DNA of 57,599 nt from Candidatus Saccharibacteria bacterium UBA6224 (GCA_002441585.1 DJWS01000004.1:117062-174660); one strand, 5' to 3'; counted from the stretch's first letter, positions 33,306-40,804 are shown. Made by a program: numbers and translations. Notes: a model not told the origin generated them from the sequence alone.

Positions 33306-34679
33306 ATGACACGCGAGCAACGTTTGATTCTTGTAATCGCCATCCTGGCTTCATTCGTTGCGTTTTTGGACGGTTCGGTGGTAAACGTGGCCTTGCCGGC
33401 CATCGTCAGCGACCTAGGCGGCGGACTGCTGTTGCAGCAATGGGTGGTGGATGCCTACATGATTACCTTGGGCTCGTTAATGCTGCTGGCTGGTTCGTTT
33501 TCTGACCTATTCGGGCGCCAACGCATCTTGAGAATTGGCTTGGTTGGTTTTGCTCTCGGTTCGATTGCCTGTGCGGTTGCGCCTACTGGTGGACTACTGA
33601 TTGCCGCCCGGGCACTTCAGGGAGTCGCCGGGGCATTACTAGTACCTAGCTCACTTGCCTTGATAATCAGTGCCTTCTCCGGCTCTGCCCAGGGAAGGGC
33701 AATTGGGTTATGGACCGCCTGGACAGGCATGGCCTTTATACTCGGACCCCTGATTGGCGGATTATTCGTCGACGCTGGCTCATGGCGCCTCATCTTCGCG
33801 ATAAATGTCCTGCCAATAGGCATTACGCTGTGGTTGTTAAGCCGGTTGCAGTCCAAGGATGTCATGAAATCACGTGTTCCGCTTGATGTGCCAGGAGCGG
33901 TATTGTGTGCACTCGGATTGGCAAGTCTGGTGTACGGGCTTATCGAGCAGTCACATCGTGGCTGGGACGACGGCATCATAATGGCTACGATTGCCGGAGG
34001 TCTCGCGTTGCTGACGGCGTTCATCGCATACGAACAGCGCGCCAAGCACCCGATGGTGCCACTCGACTTGTTTGGTGTGCGTAACTTTTTGTTTGGCAAC
34101 CTGGCAACGGTGACGATCTATGCTGGATTGAGTATTGCAACGTTCACATTGGTGATATTCATGCAGCAAGTCGGAGGCTATAAGGCGCTGGAAGCCGGCC
34201 TGGCTATCATGCCGGTCACTCTGGCGATGTTCTTCCTATCTCCGCGTTTTGGTAGATTGGCAGGCAAATACGGTCCGCGCTGGTTCATGACAGTCGGCCC
34301 GCTGGTGGCAGCCAGCGGATTCGTGTGGATGCTACAAGTCGACGACAGGGTCGATTATCTAACGCAATTGCTGCCTGGGGTAATGTTGTTCGGCGTTGGG
34401 CTGTCAGTGACCGTCTCGCCACTTACTTCGGCGGTCTTAGGTGCGGTGCCATCCAAAAGTGCCGGTATCGCATCGGCTGTGAACAATATGGTAGCCCGAG
34501 TCGCCGGGCTGGTAGGAATCGCGCTAATCGGCCTAGTAACAGGGGCGGCCTTGGATGTAGCCGGATTTCACCGGGCGATTCTGATTACCGCTGGATTGCT
34601 AGCGGTGGGTGGAATAATCTCGGCCATCGGCATCGAAAATGCCTCCACGCATGCCGCCGCAGCCAAAGAAGTTGCCTAA
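33306..34679 (+). CDS. MFS multidrug efflux transporter, DHA2 (EmrB/QacA) family
   Basis: Fourteen predicted membrane helices and DHA2 motifs are visible: LDGSVVNVALPAI near residue 20 (motif D1), LAGSFSDLFGRQRI (motif A) near 65, and GPLIGGLFVDAGSWRLIFAINV (motif C region) near 140. Substrates are typically hydrophobic drugs or antimicrobials expelled by proton antiport. Length 457 is usual. I use ATG 33306 because TACAAT (33293-33298) ends 7 nt before it; the in-frame ATG at 33249 would place the promoter inside the gene. Confidence 0.88.
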   Translation: MTREQRLILVIAILASFVAFLDGSVVNVALPAIVSDLGGGLLLQQWVVDAYMITLGSLMLLAGSFSDLFGRQRILRIGLVGFALGSIACAVAPTGGLLIAARALQGVAGALLVPSSLALIISAFSGSAQGRAIGLWTAWTGMAFILGPLIGGLFVDAGSWRLIFAINVLPIGITLWLLSRLQSKDVMKSRVPLDVPGAVLCALGLASLVYGLIEQSHRGWDDGIIMATIAGGLALLTAFIAYEQRAKHPMVPLDLFGVRNFLFGNLATVTIYAGLSIATFTLVIFMQQVGGYKALEAGLAIMPVTLAMFFLSPRFGRLAGKYGPRWFMTVGPLVAASGFVWMLQVDDRVDYLTQLLPGVMLFGVGLSVTVSPLTSAVLGAVPSKSAGIASAVNNMVARVAGLVGIALIGLVTGAALDVAGFHRAILITAGLLAVGGIISAIGIENASTHAAAAKEVA

Positions 34680-34692
34680 GCATACCATCTGC

Positions 34693-34698
34693 TATAAT
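34693..34698 (+). promoter_or_regulatory. -10 box of tRNA-Thr
   Basis: TATAAT lies 12 nt before the first base of tRNA-Thr. The -35 candidate TTGCCT (34672-34677) has a short 15-nt spacer and overlaps the 3' end of the MFS gene. Confidence 0.65.
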
Positions 34699-34710
34699 AA
34701 GCGGGTATTT

Positions 34711-34786
34711 GCCACCTTAGCTCAGTTGGTAGAGCGACACATTCGTAACGTGTAGGTCGCCGGTTCGATCCCGGCAGGTGGCTCCA
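34711..34786 (+). tRNA. tRNA-Thr (anticodon CGT)
   Basis: Acceptor GCCACCT/AGGTGGC, D arm GCTC/GAGC, anticodon loop TTCGTAA (CGT, reads ACG), T loop TTCGATC, encoded CCA. The discriminator is T, so the 3' end reads TCCA; this matches the TGGA in the thrS leader. The innermost anticodon-stem pair is A-C. Confidence 0.95.
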
Positions 34787-34869
34787 CGTCGCAATCAGTT
34801 ACAATCCCGTCTGCCGTTTGGCAATCAAGTGGCCAAACAGCAGCCGGGATTTCGCACTGTCGCTCCTTG

Positions 34870-34904
34870 CAAAATTTCAAACGCTCAGCTGGTTTGAAAT
34901 TTTG
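34870..34904 (-). repeat. Palindromic repeat, copy B (inverted)
   Basis: A perfect 13-bp stem (CAAAATTTCAAAC with GTTTGAAATTTTG) around a 9-nt loop. Read on the minus strand the loop is CAGCTGAGC, close to CAGCGAAGC of copy A. Confidence 0.8.
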
Positions 34905-34944
34905 GGGTCACACGCCTTTTTTGACTCGTGGAATTGTGGCTAAC

Positions 34945-34979
34945 CAATTTTGTAAACCAACGCAGTGTTTGCAAAATTG
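34945..34979 (+). repeat. Palindromic repeat, copy C
   Basis: CAATTTTGTAAAC pairs with GTTTGCAAAATTG, 13 bp with one G-T wobble, around CAACGCAGT. It is followed by AGAGGAGGAAC, matching AGAGGAGGCAC after copy A. Outer stem bases differ from A and B but keep pairing. Confidence 0.75.
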
Positions 34980-35056
34980 AGAGGAGGAACATAGGCAAAA
35001 GTCGAAGCTTTTGGCGCTGAGGCGACAAAACGAGACTTAGCCGCGGGTTCCGACGA

Positions 35057-35131
35057 GCGGGTATCGTATAGCGGCTATTATGTAGCCTTCCCAAGGCTGA
35101 GATGAGGGTTCGACTCCCTCTACCCGCACCA
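35057..35131 (+). tRNA. tRNA-Gly (anticodon CCC)
   Basis: Acceptor GCGGGTA/TACCCGC, anticodon stem TAGCC/GGCTG with loop TTCCCAA (CCC), T arm GAGGG/CCCTC with loop TTCGACT, discriminator A and encoded CCA. It is followed by a short GGTGGGCG stretch rather than a strong terminator. Confidence 0.94.
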
Positions 35132-35214
35132 ACGCCCGTCATCCATTCGGATGGTGGGCGTTGAGTTATCTGTCTCGTTCGCTAGCCAAACAGGTGGTAC
35201 AATACCTCTATTAC

Positions 35215-35568
35215 ATGACAATTTCTAAACAATATTTTCACGATCGTCTGGTTTTGTTAGGCCTAAGCCTCAATGTCTTCATCGTATTCGTTACACTACT
35301 TTTCTTAGTTTTCAGGATTGGTGGTGGGCACAGCGGCTACATCGTACAATACCGGCAAAATCTTGGTGGTGATGCCTTTACCGCTGGTACGGTCGTACAA
35401 ATCCTCAGTTTCGGACTTTTTTCGATTCTAGTCTTTTTTGTGGGTTTGGTCTTAAGCGCTCGCATGTACGATGTCCATCGTCAGCTCGCAATCGTCGTCC
35501 AGGCGATGACTACCTTACTACTGGTGTTCAGCTTGATCGTTGGTAATGCCTTGTTGCTATTAAGCTAA
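35215..35568 (+). CDS. Small membrane protein, three predicted helices
   Basis: A 117-residue hydrophobic protein with helices at about residues 12-35, 60-85 and 93-115. I do not recognise the family. TGGTACAAT (35195-35203) ends 11 nt before ATG 35215; the upstream in-frame TTG at 35161 would include the promoter, so I reject it. It sits 11 nt before the glycosyltransferase gene, so it probably works with it, perhaps as a membrane partner. Confidence 0.6.
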   Translation: MTISKQYFHDRLVLLGLSLNVFIVFVTLLFLVFRIGGGHSGYIVQYRQNLGGDAFTAGTVVQILSFGLFSILVFFVGLVLSARMYDVHRQLAIVVQAMTTLLLVFSLIVGNALLLLS

Positions 35569-35579
35569 AGTAGGGTTCG

Positions 35580-37214
35580 ATGTCACGCAAAGACCTAGAA
35601 ATTCCGTACGAACACGAAAGAAAAGGGCACTACAGATTTTTCGAGATACTACCTGGTGCCATAACCTGGACGATGTTGGCGTTGCCATTCCTCATGAGCT
35701 TGGTTAATGTGACGCTTGCAGCATTTTTCATCCTGATATACTTGCTGATTAATTTCTCGCGTGTCTTTGCGGTAAACATTCGTGCCATGCATGGGTACCG
35801 TACGATGCGTCGGTATCAACGTCATGACTGGGAGCTGCTGCTCAAAGAGCTCACGCAAGGCTCGATTCCTGATTCCGAGCTAGCTGATAGGCCGGCGTGG
35901 CATCGTCGTCAAGTTGACCGTTTGGCAACGCGTAAGCAAGTTCTCAAGCCTCAAGATATTATTCACGCAGTCATCATCGCAACATACAATGAAAACCGCG
36001 AAACGCTCGAACCGACTATCCAATCCGTGCTCGCCTCAAATTATCCGATGAGCCAAGTTATATTTGTTCTAGCGTATGAAGAACGTGGCGGCCCAGAGGT
36101 AGAGAAGCAAGCAGAGCAACTAGTCTCTGAATACAAAAATAGGTTCATGCACGCCATGGCCATAAAACACCCGCGTGATATTCCTGGTGAAGTCATTGGC
36201 AAGGGCGGTAACGTGACATATGCCGGAAGACGCATGCTGGAATATCTGGAGTCCGAATCTATCGATCCTGATCGCGTGATTGTCACCACATTGGACGCCG
36301 ATAATCGGCCCGATCGACAGTATTTGTCATCACTGAGCTATGTGTACTCGGCCTACGACGATCCTCATCACGTTTCGGTCCAACCCATAGCTATGTATAC
36401 AAATAATATTTGGGATGCGCCGGCGCCAATGCGCGTATTGGCGACGGGTAATAGTTTTTATCATATTGTGATGTCTGTCCGGCCGCACATACTCCGAAAC
36501 TTTTCCGCCCATGCTCAAACCTTACGCGCGCTAATAAATACCGACTTTTGGAGCGTCCGTACTATCGTGGAGGATGGTCACCAATTTTGGCGTACATATT
36601 TTTGCTATGACGGTAACTATCGTGTGCTGCCACTGTACGTACCTATTTACCAAGATGCAGTACTCAGCGATACATATCTAAAGACCATCAAGGCACAGTT
36701 TATCCAATTAAGACGTTGGACATGGGGTGCATCGGATGTAGCCTATGTCGTCGATCAGGGTTTTTTCAAACCCAATAAGGTCCCCCGTACCGATCTTATA
36801 ATGAAGGCCCTACGACTACTGGAAGGCCATGTTACTTGGGCCGTTGGCCCGTTACTGTTGTTGTTGTCGGGTTTCGTGCCGGCTCTTTTCCACCCGCAGA
36901 GCTATGCCGCCAACGAATTGCCGATAATCGTTAGCCGAGTCCAGACAGTGGCCCTAGTAGGTATATTTGCATCTATATTCATTGCCCTAAAGACCTTACC
37001 CCCCAAACCGGCTCGGTATGGTCATCGCCGCAGCCTGTACATGGTCTTACAGTGGGTCTATTTGCCAGTAACGACGATTGCTTACAACTCCATTGCGGCG
37101 CTTAACTCACAAACCCGTCTGATGTTCCGCTGGTATCTGTCGAAGTTCGACGTCACTGAAAAGGCAGTTGTTACAGAAAGTGGTGAAACCAAGTCCACAC
37201 TTGGAAATAAGTAA
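35580..37214 (+). CDS. Membrane glycosyltransferase, GT2 family, processive type
   Basis: Two N-terminal membrane helices (about residues 27-65) precede a GT-A domain: HAVIIATYNENRETLEPTIQ near 130, TTLDADNRPD (DxD) near 235, and QFIQLRRWTWG (QxxRW) near 375. Further membrane helices near 415-435, 450-470 and 490-515 follow. The DxD plus QxxRW pattern and flanking helices are those of cellulose- or hyaluronan-synthase-like processive enzymes. The polymer and acceptor are unknown; a surface glycan is likely. AGGG just before the ATG is the ribosome-binding site. Confidence 0.85.
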   Translation: MSRKDLEIPYEHERKGHYRFFEILPGAITWTMLALPFLMSLVNVTLAAFFILIYLLINFSRVFAVNIRAMHGYRTMRRYQRHDWELLLKELTQGSIPDSELADRPAWHRRQVDRLATRKQVLKPQDIIHAVIIATYNENRETLEPTIQSVLASNYPMSQVIFVLAYEERGGPEVEKQAEQLVSEYKNRFMHAMAIKHPRDIPGEVIGKGGNVTYAGRRMLEYLESESIDPDRVIVTTLDADNRPDRQYLSSLSYVYSAYDDPHHVSVQPIAMYTNNIWDAPAPMRVLATGNSFYHIVMSVRPHILRNFSAHAQTLRALINTDFWSVRTIVEDGHQFWRTYFCYDGNYRVLPLYVPIYQDAVLSDTYLKTIKAQFIQLRRWTWGASDVAYVVDQGFFKPNKVPRTDLIMKALRLLEGHVTWAVGPLLLLLSGFVPALFHPQSYAANELPIIVSRVQTVALVGIFASIFIALKTLPPKPARYGHRRSLYMVLQWVYLPVTTIAYNSIAALNSQTRLMFRWYLSKFDVTEKAVVTESGETKSTLGNK

Positions 37215-37245
37215 TAAGCACTGAGTCACGGCCTTCCACAACCCT

Positions 37246-37653
37246 TTATTTGTGGTAAGCGAGATATTGGGCCGCACCGAGGGGGTCGAACCGTTCCAGA
37301 GTGGCCAGGGCGACGTCTCGAATGCCTCGTACGGGCAGGACTGCCTGAGTTGCGGCCGTACTGACCCTCAAACTGCCCATAACCGTATCCGTGAGCGCCG
37401 AGGCGTCCTCGACTGCGCTAGGACGGTGAGCCAGGCACTTATAAAGGCTGATCAGTAAGCGTTCCCTGGAAAAGGGGGAAAATTCTTGCGGAGCAACTTC
37501 AACCAGCCAAGCAGAATCGTATCGCACAGATTCTTCGGTAGTGACGATGCTACCGCAGTTTTGACACTCTCGCCGCCGCCATACCGAATTGTGACGTTTT
37601 TTGTGCCGAGAATTGGTTACTTGAGTGGATCCACCACAGTATGTACATACCAT
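37246..37653 (-). CDS. nrdR: Transcriptional repressor NrdR
   Basis: NrdR represses ribonucleotide reductase genes, sensing ATP/dATP. The N-terminal zinc ribbon has CTYC near residue 3 and CQNC near 31; the ATP-cone domain (about 48-135) is shorter and more divergent than in Escherichia coli, lacking a clear VVKRDG motif. At 135 residues it is slightly short. No nrd genes or paired NrdR boxes are seen in the window, so its targets lie elsewhere. GACAAT (minus strand) sits 8 nt before the ATG. Confidence 0.85.
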   Translation of the reverse strand: MVCTYCGGSTQVTNSRHKKRHNSVWRRRECQNCGSIVTTEESVRYDSAWLVEVAPQEFSPFSRERLLISLYKCLAHRPSAVEDASALTDTVMGSLRVSTAATQAVLPVRGIRDVALATLERFDPLGAAQYLAYHK

Positions 37654-37721
37654 GTCAACATATTGTCATACAGCAAGACAAAATGCTAGTGGATAACGCA
37701 GGAAATATAGTGGAAATATAA

Positions 37722-37745
37722 AAGCACCCCTGGGAAGGGGTGCTT
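37722..37745 (-). terminator. Terminator between the 38-codon ORF and nrdR
   Basis: AAGCACCCC pairs exactly with GGGGTGCTT around a 6-nt loop; on the minus strand it is followed by TTATATTT, so it ends transcription coming from 37900. Confidence 0.8.
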
Positions 37746-37764
37746 AAGGTATTTTGCTTGTCTA

Positions 37765-37881
37765 CTATAATGGTTTTATAACGCGCGTGCGACGAACTCG
37801 GCTGATTGGTTTTACGGGGGCGGTTAGCTCCTCATAAAACAAAACAAAAGAGTCTAGTGCACTAATTGTCTTAGTACTCAC
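37765..37881 (-). CDS. Possible 38-residue microprotein
   Basis: A GTG-started ORF with GGGAAG 5 nt upstream lies between a consensus promoter (37907-37935, minus) and a strong terminator (37722-37745). The product begins MSTKTISALDSFVLFYEELT and ends in a basic tail (RVRRTRVIKPL). No relative is recognised. Alternatively the roughly 180-nt transcript is a non-coding RNA and the ORF is chance. The tight promoter-ORF-terminator unit is the main evidence. Confidence 0.4.
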   Translation of the reverse strand: MSTKTISALDSFVLFYEELTAPVKPISRVRRTRVIKPL

Positions 37882-37906
37882 TAAGTCTTCCCGTTTAACG
37901 CGTTCA

Positions 37907-37935
37907 ATATTACTACGCCAGGCATATCGTGTCAA
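37907..37935 (-). promoter_or_regulatory. Consensus promoter of the small transcript
   Basis: Minus strand TTGACA (37935-37930), 17-nt spacer, TAATAT (37912-37907). Predicted start near 37900 and terminator at 37745-37722. Confidence 0.75.
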
Positions 37936-37977
37936 CCTGTACGCTCACACCATGCGTCGCAAAATATTCTGCAATCC

Positions 37978-38006
37978 TTGTGATTAACAGAGAGATGAGG
38001 TATAGT
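37978..38006 (+). promoter_or_regulatory. Promoter of tRNA-Val
   Basis: TTGTGA (37978-37983), 17-nt spacer, TATAGT (38001-38006), leaving about 13 nt to the tRNA. Confidence 0.75.
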
Positions 38007-38025
38007 TTAAGCTGTTAAAGATCGT

Positions 38026-38102
38026 GGGCTCTTAGCTCAGTTGGCTAGAGCGCTTCCTTGACGTGGAAGAGGTCAGAGGTTCGAGTCCTCTAGAGCCCAC
38101 CA
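38026..38102 (+). tRNA. tRNA-Val (anticodon GAC)
   Basis: Acceptor GGGCTCT/AGAGCCC, D arm GCTC/GAGC, anticodon stem CTTCC/GGAAG with loop TTGACGT (GAC), T arm AGAGG/CCTCT with loop TTCGAGT, encoded CCA. All stems are good. Confidence 0.97.
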
Positions 38103-38121
38103 ATTACAATCCCATGCTAGA

Positions 38122-38143
38122 AACCGCCGACGTGCGGTTTTTG
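38122..38143 (+). terminator. Terminator after tRNA-Val
   Basis: AAACCGC pairs with GCGGTTT around CGACGT and ends in a T-run. Confidence 0.8.
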
Positions 38144-38296
38144 TTATTATCGGGTGAGGTGATACATATATACCACATACGATATACGTCAGAAATGGTT
38201 ATCCACATGGTGGATAGTCAAAAATACAATATTAAAGTACTAGCCATATCGTACCGACTGTATTATATTTATCCATGGAGATGAGGTTTTGGGATG
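38144..38296. other. AT-rich spacer upstream of the thrS leader
   Basis: No ORF. A perfect DnaA-box sequence TTATCCACA lies at 38199-38207, inside the small hairpin TATCCAC/GTGGATA (about 38200-38216). No box cluster accompanies it, so this is not taken as an origin. Confidence 0.4.
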
Positions 38297-38305
38297 TGTT
38301 ATAAT
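38297..38305 (+). promoter_or_regulatory. Extended -10 promoter of thrS
   Basis: TGT then TATAAT (38300-38305), a perfect extended -10. Transcription should begin near 38312, at the first stem of the T-box-like leader. Confidence 0.75.
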
Positions 38306-38311
38306 CACATT

Positions 38312-38510
38312 CGAGCGGTGATACGGCCTCACCAACCGTTGAGCTCCGTCGGCAGGCAAGCGTACGTAACGCGATGTCACAAGTGCCCTAAGGCAAAGGC
38401 CAACAGGGAAGTCCGGTGGAACCGCCAAGCGTGGCTTGGTCCGAGACGCATACCAGATCCAGTACAACTGCGAGAGTACTGCATCAGGGATGCGTCTTTT
38501 CGTTTCTTTC
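38312..38510 (+). promoter_or_regulatory. T-box-like riboswitch leader of thrS
   Basis: The core GGTGGAACCGCC (38415-38426) matches the T-box signature GGGTGGNACCGCG. It can form the bulged antiterminator: CCGG (413-416) with TTGG (436-439), a 7-nt bulge TGGAACC (417-423), then GCC (424-426) with GGC (433-435). TGGA is complementary to TCCA, the 3' end of the tRNA-Thr in this window. The competing hairpin CCAAGC/GCTTGG (425-430/434-439) excludes it. A terminator-like hairpin (AGACGCAT/ATGCGTCT, 38444-38497) with a T-rich tail follows. An ultrashort stem I (38313-38346) displays ACC, a Thr codon, at 38335-38337. The gene is thrS, as expected. Confidence 0.68.
38444..38510 (+). terminator. Leader terminator before thrS
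   Basis: AGACGCAT pairs with ATGCGTCT, with inner CC/GG, GAT/ATC and CAGTAC/GTACTG, followed by TTTTCGTTTCTTTC. It lies 26 nt before the thrS start, as expected for a transcriptional attenuator. Confidence 0.75.
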
Positions 38511-38536
38511 TAAATTAAAGCGTTCAGGGAGGCCCT

Positions 38537-40378
38537 ATGGAAGCTGACAAACAAATACATGCGATGCACCACAGCCTGGCCCACATTACGGCCAGCGCGG
38601 TACAACAGCTTTACCCAGAGACTAAGTTCGGTGTTGGGCCGGTAGTAGAAAACGGCTTTTATTATGATTTGGATCTGGGTGATAAGCGGCTATCCGAGGA
38701 CGATTTTGTGGCTATCGAGGAACAGATGCACAAGATCATCAAAGCCGACGAGTCCTTCGAACGGTTTGAGATGCCGATAGACCAGGCTATTGCCTGGGCC
38801 GAAGAAAATCAGCAGCCGTATAAGCTGGAGCTTCTCAATGATCTCAAGCGAGCGGGAACGACTAGCGCCAAGGACCTCGACCCAGCACAATTGGGAGTCG
38901 AAGCAGCTGGCGAATCAGGGGTGGAAGCCGTGTCCTTTTATCGCAACGGTTCGTTCACCGATTTATGCCGTGGACCACACGTCGAGTCGACCGGTAAGGT
39001 GGGAGCATTCAAGCTGATGAGGGTCTCAGGGGCCTATTGGCGTGGTAACGAACAAAATGCTCAAATGCAGCGAGTGTACGGCGTCGCCTTCGCGACCGAA
39101 AAGGAGTTGCGCCAGCATCTGGCAATGCTTGAGGAGGCCAAGAAGCGTGACCACCGCAAACTAGGCCAAGAGCTCGACTTGTTTCTGTTTAGTGAGCTTG
39201 TGGGCTCAGGTCTGCCCCTGTTTACGCCACGCGGTACGGTGCTGCGTGAGGAGTTGGGTAAGTTTACGCAGGAGCTTCGGCATCGGACTGGTTTTCAGCG
39301 GGTGTGGACACCCGTAATTGCCAAGACAGATTTGTATAAGGCGAGCGGACACTGGGATAAATTCGGCGACGAGTTGTTTTTGGTCAAAAGCCAGGAGACA
39401 TCTGACGAGTTCGTGCTACGGCCGATGAATTGCCCGCACCATGTGCAGATTTATGCCTCACAGCCTCGCAGCTACCGAGATTTGCCCCTGAAATTCATGG
39501 AGAACGCCGGTGATTACCGCGACGAGAAGACTGGTGAGCTGCATGGGCTGAGTCGGGTGCGCTCATTTACGCAGGATGATAGCCACGCTTTCGTGGCCGA
39601 TGATCAGATTAAAACTGTTGCAACCGAGCTCGTCCATGCCTCGCGTGAGATGTACGGAGTGTTTGGCATGGAGCTTAAGTTCCGGTTGAGCTTCCGCGAC
39701 GATGGCGCAGGCTATCTAGGTGATCTAAGGCTGTGGGAAAAGGCCCAGGCTCAGATAGAGGAGCTCGCCAAAGAGAACCAGTTGGATTATTACATTGAGG
39801 AAGGCGAGGCGGCGTTTTACGGACCAAAGATCGACTTCATGGCAACCGACGCCATCGGCCGGGAGTGGCAGGTGGCTACTGTCCAGCTAGATTTCGTACA
39901 GCCGGAACGATTTGGCCTGGAGTATGCTGACGAATCCGGCGGCAAACAGCGACCCGTTATGATTCACTGTGCGTTGTTGGGCTCACTCGAGCGGTTCCTA
40001 TCGGTTTATATTGAGCATACAGCGGGCAGGTTCCCCGTCTGGCTCGCACCCGAGCAAGTACGCATCGTTACCGTCAACCAAGAAGAAAAAACGACAGAAT
40101 TCGCCCATAAACTTGCGGCGCAGGCCGACAGGCTAGGCCTGCGTATTCAAATCGATAATGATAATGAGTCGGTTGGTAAAAAAATTCGGAATGCCGAAAT
40201 CATGAAGATTCCGTATATCGTGGTTTTGGGTGATAAAGAAATCGAGGGCGGAGATCTGATCCCGCGCATTCGTAAGGATTTGGCTGTGTCGGAGTCGGCT
40301 AAGGGTTACACGCCGGACGAATTCCTCAAAACGGTTGCCCACGAAGCGAAAAGCCGGGTTACTAAGACGTCTTTGTAG
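38537..40378 (+). CDS. thrS: Threonyl-tRNA synthetase
   Basis: ThrS charges tRNA-Thr. The N-terminal TGS domain of many homologues is absent. The editing domain is present with HSLAH near residue 12 and LCRGPHV near 143. The class II catalytic core shows RPMNCPHHVQIY near 295 and the motif 2 Arg near RVRSFTQDDSH; the zinc ligands Cys and His are in MNCPHH and further His residues, with motif 3 GSLERFLSVYIEH. The C-terminal anticodon domain (about 505-610) is intact. AGGGAGG before the ATG is the ribosome-binding site. Expression is probably controlled by the T-box-like leader. Confidence 0.95.
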   Translation: MEADKQIHAMHHSLAHITASAVQQLYPETKFGVGPVVENGFYYDLDLGDKRLSEDDFVAIEEQMHKIIKADESFERFEMPIDQAIAWAEENQQPYKLELLNDLKRAGTTSAKDLDPAQLGVEAAGESGVEAVSFYRNGSFTDLCRGPHVESTGKVGAFKLMRVSGAYWRGNEQNAQMQRVYGVAFATEKELRQHLAMLEEAKKRDHRKLGQELDLFLFSELVGSGLPLFTPRGTVLREELGKFTQELRHRTGFQRVWTPVIAKTDLYKASGHWDKFGDELFLVKSQETSDEFVLRPMNCPHHVQIYASQPRSYRDLPLKFMENAGDYRDEKTGELHGLSRVRSFTQDDSHAFVADDQIKTVATELVHASREMYGVFGMELKFRLSFRDDGAGYLGDLRLWEKAQAQIEELAKENQLDYYIEEGEAAFYGPKIDFMATDAIGREWQVATVQLDFVQPERFGLEYADESGGKQRPVMIHCALLGSLERFLSVYIEHTAGRFPVWLAPEQVRIVTVNQEEKTTEFAHKLAAQADRLGLRIQIDNDNESVGKKIRNAEIMKIPYIVVLGDKEIEGGDLIPRIRKDLAVSESAKGYTPDEFLKTVAHEAKSRVTKTSL

Positions 40379-40470
40379 AAAACATGAGAGCCTAGAGCGT
40401 AACCATGGCGCGGGATTCCTATGATGCTCCGAACACTGAGCCGTTGGCCTCCTTGGTCAACTTTAGCCTC

Positions 40471-40479
40471 TGATACAAT
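40471..40479 (+). promoter_or_regulatory. Extended -10 promoter of the alkyltransferase-like gene
   Basis: TGA then TACAAT (40474-40479); the ATG follows after 7 nt with no Shine-Dalgarno. Confidence 0.7.
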
Positions 40480-40486
40480 AACTGCC

Positions 40487-40804
40487 ATGAGTAACGGACT
40501 GGAATCGAATTTTTCAAAAAGAGTCGAGGCCTATGTCTCCCAGATTCCTGTCGGCCGAGTTATGACATATGGTCAGCTTGCGGCCTTGTGTGGCAATGCA
40601 CGGGCCGCGCGAATCGTCGGTGGTATCGCTCATTTCGGCGACCCGAATTTGCCGTGGCAGCGAGTAGTCAATAAACAGGGCGGCTTGGCGGCCGGTTACC
40701 CCGGTGGCCGTCGCGCTCATCAGGCTGCACTCGAAGCCGAAGGAATTATTTTTGACTCCGAAGGTAGGTTGGACATAGGGGAGCTTTTGTGGCAGCCAGC
40801 GTGA
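40487..40804 (+). CDS. Alkyltransferase-like protein (ATL), MGMT family
   Basis: The 105-residue protein matches the C-terminal DNA-binding domain of O6-alkylguanine-DNA alkyltransferase: RVEAYVSQIPVGRVMTYGQLA and the helix-turn-helix NARAARIVGGIAHF. The active-site PCHRV is PWQRV here, so the acceptor Cys is Trp. This is the hallmark of ATL proteins, which flag O6-alkylguanine for nucleotide excision repair instead of reversing it. I chose the ATG 7 nt after TACAAT, rejecting the longer ORF. Its end overlaps miaA by 16 nt. Confidence 0.88.
   Translation: MSNGLESNFSKRVEAYVSQIPVGRVMTYGQLAALCGNARAARIVGGIAHFGDPNLPWQRVVNKQGGLAAGYPGGRRAHQAALEAEGIIFDSEGRLDIGELLWQPA

Larger units (their letters stand above)
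34787..35056 (+). other. Structured spacer between tRNA-Thr and tRNA-Gly
   Basis: The 270 nt hold a long hairpin with arms AATCCCG/CGGGATT, CTGC/GCAG and TTTGGC/GCCAAA (34803-34851), palindrome copies B and C in opposite orientation, and a final fold closed by GGAAC/GTTCC (about 34987-35050) containing CAAAAG/CTTTTG and GCTGAG/CTTAGC. CCGACGA directly precedes tRNA-Gly, as it does tRNA-Asp. No ORF or clear promoter for tRNA-Gly is seen, so the tRNA pair may be one transcript. Confidence 0.55.

Noticed and set aside
38144..38296. Replication origin near the DnaA box at 38199
   Set aside because: There is one perfect box, plus one near-match (TTATCCACT, minus strand) near 37690. There is no cluster, no AT-rich unwinding element and no dnaA gene.
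38312..38510. Cobalamin riboswitch or tmRNA instead of a T-box
   Set aside because: GGGAAGTCCGGTGGAACCG recalls the B12 core, but the downstream B12-box segments are absent and the gene is thrS. There is no tRNA-like end or tag ORF for tmRNA.
40421..40486. Longer N-terminus of the ATL protein
   Set aside because: It would include the extended -10 box, and the conserved domain starts after ATG 40487.
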